Below, piece after piece: positions 1 to 6,036 of a DNA stretch of 9,629 nucleotides (the stretch's first letter is position 1; every line of letters starts with the position of its first letter). Source of the DNA: an uncultured Chloroflexota bacterium. GTDB lineage: Bacteria; Chloroflexota; Dehalococcoidia; SAR202; UBA11138. The DNA lies in NCBI GenBank assembly GCA_913046025.1, contig CAJWRP010000051.1:1-9629 (forward strand). The letters are read 5' to 3'. The translations under genes were made by a program, and so were the position numbers. The notes beneath the pieces are model-generated. The model saw nothing but the letters and a program-made list of their open reading frames with translations. It did no database searches and had not been told where the DNA came from.

Positions 1-2
1 CC

Positions 3-1202
3 GGATACCGATCAATCCGAGGGACATGTGCGGACAACCTGGTTCTCGGACCATCCGAGCGGTGTATCGAGCGAGAGTTTGATGCTGAATTCGATCTATT
101 CGACTCTGCGAATGACACATTGATAACTGTACGGGACAGCGCATCCAAGGCAATAGATGGCGCTCAGGACGCCTTGATTGCCGCGCAGGACAAGTTCTTG
201 GACGCCCGCGATGACTTTAATGACATAACTGACGGCCTCGAACCAGGCGAACTTCTGGAAGCGGCGTCGAGGGTCGGGCTGGCCAAGGCAGCACTGGAAA
301 ATGCGGAAGAGGACCTGGCTGAGGTAATCCTATACGTTGGTCCGGAAGATGCAGCCCAGGCGCAGATAGCACTGGACGCTGCGCAGGAGAGAATTGAGGA
401 GCCAACGAACGGAGAGGACAGGGTTAGAGAGAACGCGCTGGATATCGAGCTGGCCATGGCTGAAATGGTACTTGCTGACTCGCAACTAAAGGCGGCGCAG
501 ATACAGCTCAGAGGGGCCGCCAATGTCCATGCACAACAGCTAGCCGCCGCTGAGGCCGCGTTTGATGCTGCTCAAGAGATCGTGGTTAATCTTGAGGAGG
601 ATCTTGAGGGCGGCTCTCTTCGGGCGCCCTTCGATGGCGTCGTCGCTTTACTCGATGTCGAGGACGATGACTTTGTTAATGACGAATCGCGGATAGCCGA
701 GATAGTGGATACTTCCGTCGTTGAGGTACACGGCGTCGTAGATGCATCCAATATCGGCCTTTTCCAAGAAGGGGCGCACGCAAGGGTTACGTTCCACGAA
801 CTTGAAGAGCAGACAGTTAGCGGAGTCGTTACCTTTTTGAGTAAAGACCCCAGAACGGAACGGGGCGTAGTTAGTTTTGCTGTAATTGTCCGGGTGGATG
901 TGCCCGCGGACCTCGTTATTCCTGTAACACTGACTCCCATTAGCACTGTAATTGTCACTGAGCAGACGGGCGTGTTGCTCATTCCCAGGGACGCTATTGC
1001 GGTGGATAAGCCTGGCAGCACAACTACCGTCAAGGTGGTGCGCAACGGTGCCGTCGTTGTTCAAGATGTGGTTACTGGCGAGAGCTTCGATGGTTGGACT
1101 GTAATTCAGTCCGGCCTGGAGCTGGGCGAGGAAGTTGTGGTGGCTGGCCTGTCAACAAGCACATCCAGGCTTGCCAGTGACGGGGTATCTGGCCCAGGCT
1201 AA
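3..1202 (+). CDS. HlyD/RND-type membrane fusion (periplasmic adaptor) protein, 5' end outside window
   Basis: Adaptor subunit of a secretion or efflux system that would link an inner-membrane transporter to the exterior. The frame is open from the left edge; the first in-window start-like codon (TTG at 120) is not a credible start because coding-like sequence (GPSER followed by heptad-like residues) continues upstream of it. Up to about nt 600 the protein is a long, very acidic, Ala/Leu/Glu-rich alpha-helical hairpin with a VGPED turn, the style common in Chloroflexota adaptors. At nt 618-638 comes LRAPFDG, the second half of the lipoyl-like barrel-sandwich domain, then a beta-barrel domain (around EGAHARVTF) and a membrane-proximal domain (LLIPRDAIAV). 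The signal or anchor segment and the first barrel half lie outside the window. No ABC permease or ATPase gene follows; the transcript ends at the terminator just downstream. Family assignment is firm, substrate unknown. Confidence 0.85.
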   Translation, partial: GYRSIRGTCADNLVLGPSERCIEREFDAEFDLFDSANDTLITVRDSASKAIDGAQDALIAAQDKFLDARDDFNDITDGLEPGELLEAASRVGLAKAALENAEEDLAEVILYVGPEDAAQAQIALDAAQERIEEPTNGEDRVRENALDIELAMAEMVLADSQLKAAQIQLRGAANVHAQQLAAAEAAFDAAQEIVVNLEEDLEGGSLRAPFDGVVALLDVEDDDFVNDESRIAEIVDTSVVEVHGVVDASNIGLFQEGAHARVTFHELEEQTVSGVVTFLSKDPRTERGVVSFAVIVRVDVPADLVIPVTLTPISTVIVTEQTGVLLIPRDAIAVDKPGSTTTVKVVRNGAVVVQDVVTGESFDGWTVIQSGLELGEEVVVAGLSTSTSRLASDGVSGPG

Positions 1203-1249
1203 AGGGCGCGAGAAGGCAGAATATATACTCGTAAATGAGCATTGCGCAT

Positions 1250-1287
1250 ACAGCAGGAAGGGCTTCTACGGAGGCCCTTCCTGCTGT
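1250..1287 (+). terminator. Intrinsic terminator after the membrane fusion protein gene
   Basis: Arms 1250-1263 and 1274-1287 are perfectly complementary (14 bp, core CAGCAGGAAGGGC). The stem continues inward through a T-G wobble, T-A and C-G pair to a TACG loop at 1267-1270, i.e. a cUACGg tetraloop of the very stable UNCG class. The following tract (gttatt) is only weakly T-rich, so termination efficiency is uncertain, but location 48 bases after the stop codon and stem strength support the call. It separates the adaptor gene from nhaA. Confidence 0.85.
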
Positions 1288-1340
1288 GTTATTGGCTTAG
1301 TTTGAAGGCATTAAGAATTAGAGGTAATCACTGACGAATC

Positions 1341-2726
1341 ATGCAACGTTTACTACATCGGTTGCGTTCGCCATCGGAACCACACATAGACCGCCTGATG
1401 AGTCCATTCCAGAGGTTTGCTGCAGAGGAGGCTTCAGGAGGCATCCTGCTGCTGGCCTGCACCATAGCGGCACTTATATGGGTCAATTCGACATTTGAGC
1501 ATAGCTACGAGGGAGTCTGGGATAGCCACCTGACAATTGGCTTTAGACACTTCCTGCTAGACGAGCCACTGCATTTCTGGATCAACGATGCCCTGATGGC
1601 TGTCTTCTTTTTTGTGGTTGGCCTGGAAATAAAAAGGTCAATCCTGCTAGGGGAGCTAGCGTCTGTTAAACAGGCGGCTCTGCCTGTGATAGCCGCAATA
1701 GGTGGGATGATTGTGCCGGCGGCTTTTTACATCGCCCTGAACGCAGGCGGCGAGGGAGCCGACGGTTGGGCAATACCCATGTCCACCGACATAGCGTTCT
1801 CGCTGGGAGTTGTCGCCCTTCTAGGCAGTCGAGTACCTGTCGCACTCAAATTGTTCCTCACGGCCTTTGCCATTGTGGACGACATAGGCGCAGTTGTTGT
1901 CATCGCCATCTTCTTCACAGAAACCATTCACTGGGTGAACCTGGCAGTAGGCGGTGGCCTTCTAGTCTTGCTGGTATTGATGAACGTAATAGGACTTAGG
2001 TCACCGATCGTCTATGCCATCGTGGGCATCGTGGTATGGGTATCGTTCTTTAAATCGGGCATACACCCTACGGTTGCGGGCGTTGTGATTGCCATGACTA
2101 TTCCGCTCAAGGTGCGCATTAATCCGGAACAGTTCGTGGAGCAGGGTAGGGCCCTTATTGATGAGTTCGCCAGAGAAGGGAACTCGGGGCCTCGTCGTGG
2201 AGATCTGGCGCTGACCACGGTGAAGCAGCGGGCGGCTCTAGAGGAGTTGGAGATAGTTGCCCGGGAGGTCGAATCGCCATTGCAAAGGCTTGAGCACAGC
2301 CTCCACCCCATCGTTGCTTTTGGCATCATGCCGCTGTTCGCGCTGGCCAATGCTGGTGTCTTGCTAAAAGGCGATGCCCTTGCTCTTCTCACGACGCCTG
2401 TGTCGATGGGAATAATACTGGGACTGGTCATAGGGAAGCCCCTGGGCATTGGCATATTCAGTTGGCTGGCGGTGAAATCAGGAATGGCCTTCATGCCGAA
2501 GGGCATTACTTGGAGGCAGATCATAGGTGCGGCATGCCTGGGAGGTGTCGGCTTTACCATGTCGATATTCGTTAGCGGCCTGGCCTTTGACGACGCTACG
2601 CTGATTACGGAATCCAAGCTTGGCATACTGGTTGCCTCCGTGGTTGCTGGGCTGATTGGATATCTGCTGCTGATGTCATCGGTGGACAGTTCCGAAGCGT
2701 CACCTGAGTCTCGGGAGGTGGCCTAA
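1341..2726 (+). CDS. nhaA: Na+/H+ antiporter NhaA
   Basis: Integral inner-membrane antiporter that exports Na+ in exchange for protons, serving pH and sodium homeostasis. At 461 aa it is longer than E. coli NhaA (388 aa); the extra length is a hydrophilic helical insert around residues 255-315 and a short C-terminal tail, both common outside enterics. Diagnostic residues are visible: MSTDIAFSLG with Asp150 (E. coli Asp133), FAIVDDIGAV with the paired Asp180-Asp181 (E. coli Asp163/164, the ion-binding site), and IGKPLGI with Lys366 (E. coli Lys300). About a dozen hydrophobic segments are spread over the length. The ATG at 1341 is preceded by AGAGGT (1320-1325) at a long 15-base spacing, so the start is reasonable but not certain; a later ATG at 1398 is an alternative. 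The stop overlaps the start of the next gene. Confidence 0.96.
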   Translation: MQRLLHRLRSPSEPHIDRLMSPFQRFAAEEASGGILLLACTIAALIWVNSTFEHSYEGVWDSHLTIGFRHFLLDEPLHFWINDALMAVFFFVVGLEIKRSILLGELASVKQAALPVIAAIGGMIVPAAFYIALNAGGEGADGWAIPMSTDIAFSLGVVALLGSRVPVALKLFLTAFAIVDDIGAVVVIAIFFTETIHWVNLAVGGGLLVLLVLMNVIGLRSPIVYAIVGIVVWVSFFKSGIHPTVAGVVIAMTIPLKVRINPEQFVEQGRALIDEFAREGNSGPRRGDLALTTVKQRAALEELEIVAREVESPLQRLEHSLHPIVAFGIMPLFALANAGVLLKGDALALLTTPVSMGIILGLVIGKPLGIGIFSWLAVKSGMAFMPKGITWRQIIGAACLGGVGFTMSIFVSGLAFDDATLITESKLGILVASVVAGLIGYLLLMSSVDSSEASPESREVA

Positions 2727-3646
2727 TGAAAACAAAAGCGCTGGGTAAGGACGGTCCCCAGGTCTCAATCATATGTTTTGGCGCGTGGCCAATTGGTGGT
2801 GGGCTGGGCAGCGTACCGGAGGAGCAGGGCATTGCTGCTGTTCATGCTGCCCTGGATGTCGGCATGACATTTATCGATACGGCGGAAGGCTATCAGACCA
2901 GCGAGTCTGCGCTGGGAAAAGCGTTGAAGGGCCGACGCCATGAGGCGTTTCTCGCCACCAAGCTTTCGGGCAGCGATCATTCCGTCGCCCACATGAACGC
3001 CGCCATTGATAACAGCCTTTTGGAATTGGGCACTGATCATATCGATCTCTACCAGCTTCACAGCGCTCAGCCGCAGTGGTCCATAGCCGATACGATGGCA
3101 GGTCTGATGCGGCTAAGGGAGCAGGGCAAGATTCGCTACATAGGCGTTTCTAACTTCTCTCCGGAGCAGACGAAAGAGGCGATGGAGTTCGGCCCGATTC
3201 ATAGCTCGCAGCCCCTATACAACATGCTTTGGCGCGACAGCGAAGATGACGTTCTGCCCTTTTGTCTGGACAACGGGGTCGGTGTTATCACGCACTCGGT
3301 GCTTTGCAAAGGGATGCTTGCGGGCCGTCACAAGCCTGGGCATCAGTTCGCCTCAGACGATGAGAGGACCAGGTTCAACTTCTTTCAGGGCGACTACTTT
3401 CAGCAGATCTATGACGTTGTGAAGGGCCTGGGTCAGTGGGCAGATGACCAGGGTCGCGACATAGCCCAGCTTGCCATTGCCTGGACCCTGGCGAACCCCG
3501 CTGTGACCTCAGCAATTGTTGGCGCAAAGTCTGCTGAACAGGTCCAGAAAAATTCCAGGGCCGCGGACTGGAAACTGACGGAGTCCGATCTCCAGGAATT
3601 GGATCTGATCCAAGGGGGTTTTCGCCTGGTCTGGATAAAAGACTGA
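2726..3646 (+). CDS. Aldo/keto reductase
   Basis: NAD(P)H-dependent oxidoreductase of the AKR superfamily, a cytosolic (beta/alpha)8 barrel that reduces carbonyls or oxidises alcohols; the substrate cannot be read from sequence. At 306 aa the length is normal. The catalytic tetrad is complete: Asp51 (FIDTAEGY), Tyr56, Lys79 (ATKLSG) and His112 (LYQLHSAQP). IRYIGVSNFS and the cofactor-binding GAKSAEQVQKN (about 266-276) are also typical. The ATG shares one base with the nhaA stop (TAATG at 2724-2728) and GGGAGGTG (2713-2720) sits 5 bases upstream, so the gene is very probably translationally coupled to nhaA. The closest match in style is the small AKR group that includes YajO/general-stress reductases, but I do not assign a subfamily. 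No terminator is apparent after the stop. Confidence 0.93.
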   Translation: MKTKALGKDGPQVSIICFGAWPIGGGLGSVPEEQGIAAVHAALDVGMTFIDTAEGYQTSESALGKALKGRRHEAFLATKLSGSDHSVAHMNAAIDNSLLELGTDHIDLYQLHSAQPQWSIADTMAGLMRLREQGKIRYIGVSNFSPEQTKEAMEFGPIHSSQPLYNMLWRDSEDDVLPFCLDNGVGVITHSVLCKGMLAGRHKPGHQFASDDERTRFNFFQGDYFQQIYDVVKGLGQWADDQGRDIAQLAIAWTLANPAVTSAIVGAKSAEQVQKNSRAADWKLTESDLQELDLIQGGFRLVWIKD

Positions 3647-3907
3647 CCTCATTTCTTTTGGGAACGGCTACGGGATTGATCTGAAAGGTGAATTCGAATA
3701 GTCGTTCGTGAACAGCTTCAATTGGCTTAGAACTGGTCTATAAACCATTTTCTATGCCTCAACATTCCCATTTCCTTCATTGTCCCAACCCCTCTTGGAT
3801 TGAGCGATAAATCACCTCTCACCCTAACAGTAAGGAATAATCATTGCCACGTACTAATAGATTCGCGTGATACGCATGTAGGCCATTCTAAAAATCATTA
3901 GCCCATT

Positions 3908-3951
3908 GTCAGGTAATTGTGAGGTTAAAGTCAGGCTGTGGTTAGGAAGTG
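3908..3951 (+). promoter_or_regulatory. Four tandem 11-base operator units (PhoB/OmpR-type box array)
   Basis: Four consecutive 11-base units start at 3908, 3919, 3930 and 3941: GTCAGGTAATT, GTGAGGTTAAA, GTCAGGCTGTG and GTTAGGAAGTG. All share GTnAGG at positions 1-6 and have variable bases after it. Eleven-base head-to-tail repeats are the arrangement bound by PhoB-class winged-helix response regulators, whose E. coli box is built of TGTCA-type units at the same period. The array lies 118 bases upstream of the start codon of a winged-helix regulator gene, so autoregulation is the simplest reading. The repeat is seen directly; the identity of the binding protein is inference. Confidence 0.75.
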
Positions 3952-3966
3952 GCTTCTGGACTTTTC

Positions 3967-3972
3967 TAACAT
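3967..3972 (+). promoter_or_regulatory. Candidate -10 element of the response regulator promoter
   Basis: TAACAT agrees with TATAAT at four of six positions. It begins 15 bases after the last operator unit, so the region where a -35 element would sit falls inside the fourth unit. That geometry matches activator-dependent Pho-type promoters, where the operator replaces the -35 box. The element is weak on its own and is called mainly from position. Confidence 0.35.
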
Positions 3973-3995
3973 GAGTGCACATTTGGTGAACACGA

Positions 3996-4039
3996 CCGGC
4001 CATATACGCCACAGTGGCGATTTATTGGAAGCAGGCCGG
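3996..4039 (+). promoter_or_regulatory. Foldable mRNA leader of the response regulator gene
   Basis: An outer GC-only stem pairs CCGGCC (3996-4001) with GGCCGG (4034-4039) and encloses a perfect 5-bp hairpin, CGCCA (4007-4011) / TGGCG (4015-4019), with a 3-base loop. It lies in the presumed 5' untranslated region, ending about 16 bases before the ribosome-binding site. There is no T-run, so it is not a terminator. A regulatory role is speculative. Confidence 0.3.
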
Positions 4040-4055
4040 AGTGAGCCCATGTGAG

Positions 4056-4064
4056 AGGAGGAGG
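4056..4064 (+). promoter_or_regulatory. Strong Shine-Dalgarno site that fixes the regulator start
   Basis: AGGAGGAGG ends 5 bases before the ATG at 4070 and is the strongest ribosome-binding site in the window. Just upstream, a separate ATG at 4049 is followed at once by TGA (4052-4054) and has its own GGAG at 4038-4041, a start-stop pair ending next to this site. Confidence 0.8.
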
Positions 4065-4069
4065 CGGCC

Positions 4070-4789
4070 ATGAAGGCACTATTTTTTGGACAGGATGTTA
4101 ACAAGATCGAACAGTTGGCCTTGACGTTAAGGATTCGGTGGCCCGATCTTGAATCCATTATGGTGTCCAGGGGCAGCCATGGGTTAATGGCCATCGAGCA
4201 GAAGGAGCCAAACATAGCCTTTATTTGTGAAGACCTGACGGATATGAGTATGTTTTCGACAATCTCGGAGATCAGGAAGTTTTCGGATATACCGATCGTT
4301 GCATTGACTGGGGAAGACGAGATGCAGTGCGTTAAGGTGCTGGATCGCGGTGGGGATGATTACATTACCCCGAGCACCAGCATGATGGTAATGATGGTTA
4401 AGGTTGTGGCGATTATGAGGCGCTTCAATCTAGCTAACCGTCGTGTTGATGAAGGTCCAATTTATTGTGGTGATCTGGTGATTGACCCTGCGACCTACGA
4501 GGTCTACCTTGGCTCAACTAGCTTGAGATTGACACCCACAGAGTTTCGGCTGTTGCATTTGCTTGCCAGGAATAGGCACATAACGCTGTCACACAATCGC
4601 ATCATGGATGAAATCTGGTCTGATGACGTCGACGGCAGTAACAAGGTCAAGAAGTACATCCAACGGCTGAGGCGAAAGCTGGACGATGATGCCAAGAACC
4701 CTCGGTGGATAAAGACTGTGCATGGCATGGGCTACCGCCTGAGCCCGCCGGTTCTTGAGGAGGAATTGGTCACTGCCAACGCTGCCTGA
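4070..4789 (+). CDS. OmpR/PhoB-family winged-helix regulator with a degenerate receiver domain
   Basis: DNA-binding regulator of 239 aa. Residues 1-118 have the receiver fold, with recognisable anchors: RKFSDIPIVALTGEDE (Thr80 in the conserved Ser/Thr position) and GGDDYIT. Key chemistry is missing. Where the family has Asp in the PDxxxxDxxLP pattern, this protein has PNIAFICEDLT with Cys53. The conserved Lys of YITKPF is Pro101 (YITPST), and only one acidic residue (Asp9) remains near the N-terminus. Residues about 127-227 are an intact OmpR-type winged helix: LTPTEFRLLHLLARN, then the recognition-helix region VKKYIQRLRRKL and the wing WIKTVHGMGYRL. No histidine kinase is adjacent. The gene is monocistronic, flanked upstream by the 11-base operator array and downstream by a terminator. 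I infer a phosphorylation-independent, probably autoregulating, transcription factor; its targets are unknown. Confidence 0.93.
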   Translation: MKALFFGQDVNKIEQLALTLRIRWPDLESIMVSRGSHGLMAIEQKEPNIAFICEDLTDMSMFSTISEIRKFSDIPIVALTGEDEMQCVKVLDRGGDDYITPSTSMMVMMVKVVAIMRRFNLANRRVDEGPIYCGDLVIDPATYEVYLGSTSLRLTPTEFRLLHLLARNRHITLSHNRIMDEIWSDDVDGSNKVKKYIQRLRRKLDDDAKNPRWIKTVHGMGYRLSPPVLEEELVTANAA

Positions 4790-4832
4790 CCGGGTAAGTA
4801 TTTTAGAAACACGACATCTGTTTATTTTATTT

Positions 4833-4878
4833 TGCAGGGAACCTTCCGGCACACGAAGGGTTCCCTGCATTTTTGTTT
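4833..4878 (+). terminator. Intrinsic terminator after the response regulator gene
   Basis: Arms 4833-4843 (TGCAGGGAACC) and 4859-4869 pair perfectly over 11 bp around a 15-base loop, with possible extra pairing TT/AA inside via a one-base bulge. A T-rich tail (TTTTTGTTT, 4870-4878) follows directly. This is a textbook rho-independent terminator, 43 bases after the stop codon, and it separates the regulator from thiL. Confidence 0.9.
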
Positions 4879-4921
4879 CGGATTCTACAGAGTTCCGTAG
4901 CTTGATTAAGGAAAAATTTGA

Positions 4922-5977
4922 GTGAAGAACCGGATGGCGGATATAATGCAGAGCATGCTCGTTAGAGATATCGGGGAATTTCCCCTCATAGATAAACTGG
5001 CCCAAACTATCGCCGAAGACAACGGCAGCCTGATCCAAAGGCTGGATGGGAGCGGATTCCGCACCGTGCTCACAATTGGCGATGACGCCGCAGCATGGGA
5101 TGGCCCCCCCGGCATTAGGGTTCTCACCACCGACACAATGGTGGAAGCGGTCCACTTCAATCTCGGCTATACCGATTGGCGAGACCTGGGCTGGAAGGCG
5201 CTGGCCACCAACCTCAGCGACATCGCAGCTATGGGTTGCAGTCCGACCTATTCAATTGTCACTCTGGGTCTGCGTGGCGATCTGCCCGTGGAGGGTCTTC
5301 TGGATATGTACCGAGGCATGATGGATGTGTCCAAGGTGCATGGTGGTGCCGTCGTTGGCGGTGACATCGTGAAGTCACCCGTCTTCTTCGTGACCGTCGC
5401 CATGGAGGGTGCAGCTCCCAGTTCTGACACCACCATATTGAGGCGAGACACCGCCAAGCCCGGGGACCTCATCGCGGTCACAGGCCATCTGGGCTGCTCA
5501 TCCGGTGGTCTGCGCATGCTGATGTCTGGAGCGGATGTGCAGGGTGAGGCGGCGCGCAGTCACCTTCGTGAAGCTCACAATCGCCCCGTGCCACAGGTCA
5601 AGACAGGTATCCTTCTGGCGGAACACGGTGTGCTCACAGCAATGGACGTCAGTGATGGTCTGGTCAACGATTTGGCCAAGATATGTAGAGCAAGCAATGT
5701 TGGTGCGAGACTGAACGCCGACTCAATCCCCGCAGACGCTATTCTGAAAGCCTCGTTCCCGGACGACTGGCTCGACCTCGCTCTCGGCGGCGGCGAAGAC
5801 TACGAACTGCTGTTCACCGCGTCGGCCAGCGTAATGAATGATCTGCAGTCCATTGTCGATGTGCCCATAACGGTCGTTGGGGAGGTTACGGATGGCGACA
5901 ATTCTGTAGCTATCATCGGAAGCAATGGCAAGCCAATGGCGGTGGGACACGGCGGCTGGAATCATTTTGAGTCTTAA
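4922..5977 (+). CDS. thiL: Thiamine-monophosphate kinase
   Basis: Phosphorylates thiamine monophosphate with ATP to the active cofactor thiamine diphosphate, the last step of thiamine biosynthesis; cytosolic, PurM/AIR-synthase-like fold. All signature segments are present in order: GEFPLIDKLA (18-27), IGDDAA with Asp54-Asp55 for Mg-ATP, LTTDTMVEAVHF with Asp71, the helix KALATNLSDIAAMG (92-105), VVGGDIVKS with Asp148, MDVSDGL (241-247) and GGGEDYELLFT near the C-terminus. The length, 351 aa, is slightly above the usual 310-340. I take the GTG at 4922 as start because AAGGAA (4908-4913) lies 8 bases upstream. In-frame ATGs at 4934, 4946 and 4955 lack a good site, although homologues usually begin only a few residues before GEF, so up to 11 N-terminal residues may be extra. 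No TPP riboswitch and no other thi gene is nearby. Confidence 0.95.
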   Translation: MKNRMADIMQSMLVRDIGEFPLIDKLAQTIAEDNGSLIQRLDGSGFRTVLTIGDDAAAWDGPPGIRVLTTDTMVEAVHFNLGYTDWRDLGWKALATNLSDIAAMGCSPTYSIVTLGLRGDLPVEGLLDMYRGMMDVSKVHGGAVVGGDIVKSPVFFVTVAMEGAAPSSDTTILRRDTAKPGDLIAVTGHLGCSSGGLRMLMSGADVQGEAARSHLREAHNRPVPQVKTGILLAEHGVLTAMDVSDGLVNDLAKICRASNVGARLNADSIPADAILKASFPDDWLDLALGGGEDYELLFTASASVMNDLQSIVDVPITVVGEVTDGDNSVAIIGSNGKPMAVGHGGWNHFES

Positions 5978-6036
5978 CTCCAAGCTCTCATGCGCCTATC
6001 ACTCGACAAATCAAACTTAGCCAAGGATACAAAAGC

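Larger units (their letters stand above)
3647..4069. other. 423-base intergenic region without a gene
   Basis: No open frame here has coding character. The left part (3647-3907) is AT-richer and shows no terminator or recognisable RNA element. The right part (3908-4069) is the control region of the downstream response regulator gene and carries the operator array, a candidate -10 element, a foldable leader and a strong ribosome-binding site, listed separately. Confidence 0.7.

Noticed and set aside
120..125. TTG at 120 as start of the adaptor gene
   Set aside because: The frame is open and coding-like to the left edge (GPSER plus heptad pattern), and an adaptor needs its first barrel half and membrane anchor, which lie further upstream.
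572..1045. 157-residue Ser/Thr-rich minus-strand open frame
   Set aside because: Low-complexity composition typical of the antisense of an acidic, Val-rich gene; it lies wholly inside the adaptor gene.
1292..1317. Promoter for nhaA (TTGGCT with TAAGAA)
   Set aside because: Spacing of about 14 bases and a poor -10 match; not distinguishable from chance.
3814..3828. Reverse-strand GTTAGGGTGAGAGGT resembling the operator units
   Set aside because: The units are not at 11-base spacing and only partly match; not part of the array.
4007..4019. CGCCA/TGGCG hairpin as a terminator or attenuator
   Set aside because: No T-run follows and the stem is only 5 bp; kept only as part of a possible leader fold.
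4790..4921. TPP riboswitch upstream of thiL
   Set aside because: The gap holds the regulator's terminator, and none of the conserved TPP-aptamer segments is visible.
4589..5155. 188-residue minus-strand open frame
   Set aside because: It runs antisense across the end of the response regulator, a terminator and the start of thiL; all these are well-supported plus-strand features and the frame resembles no family.
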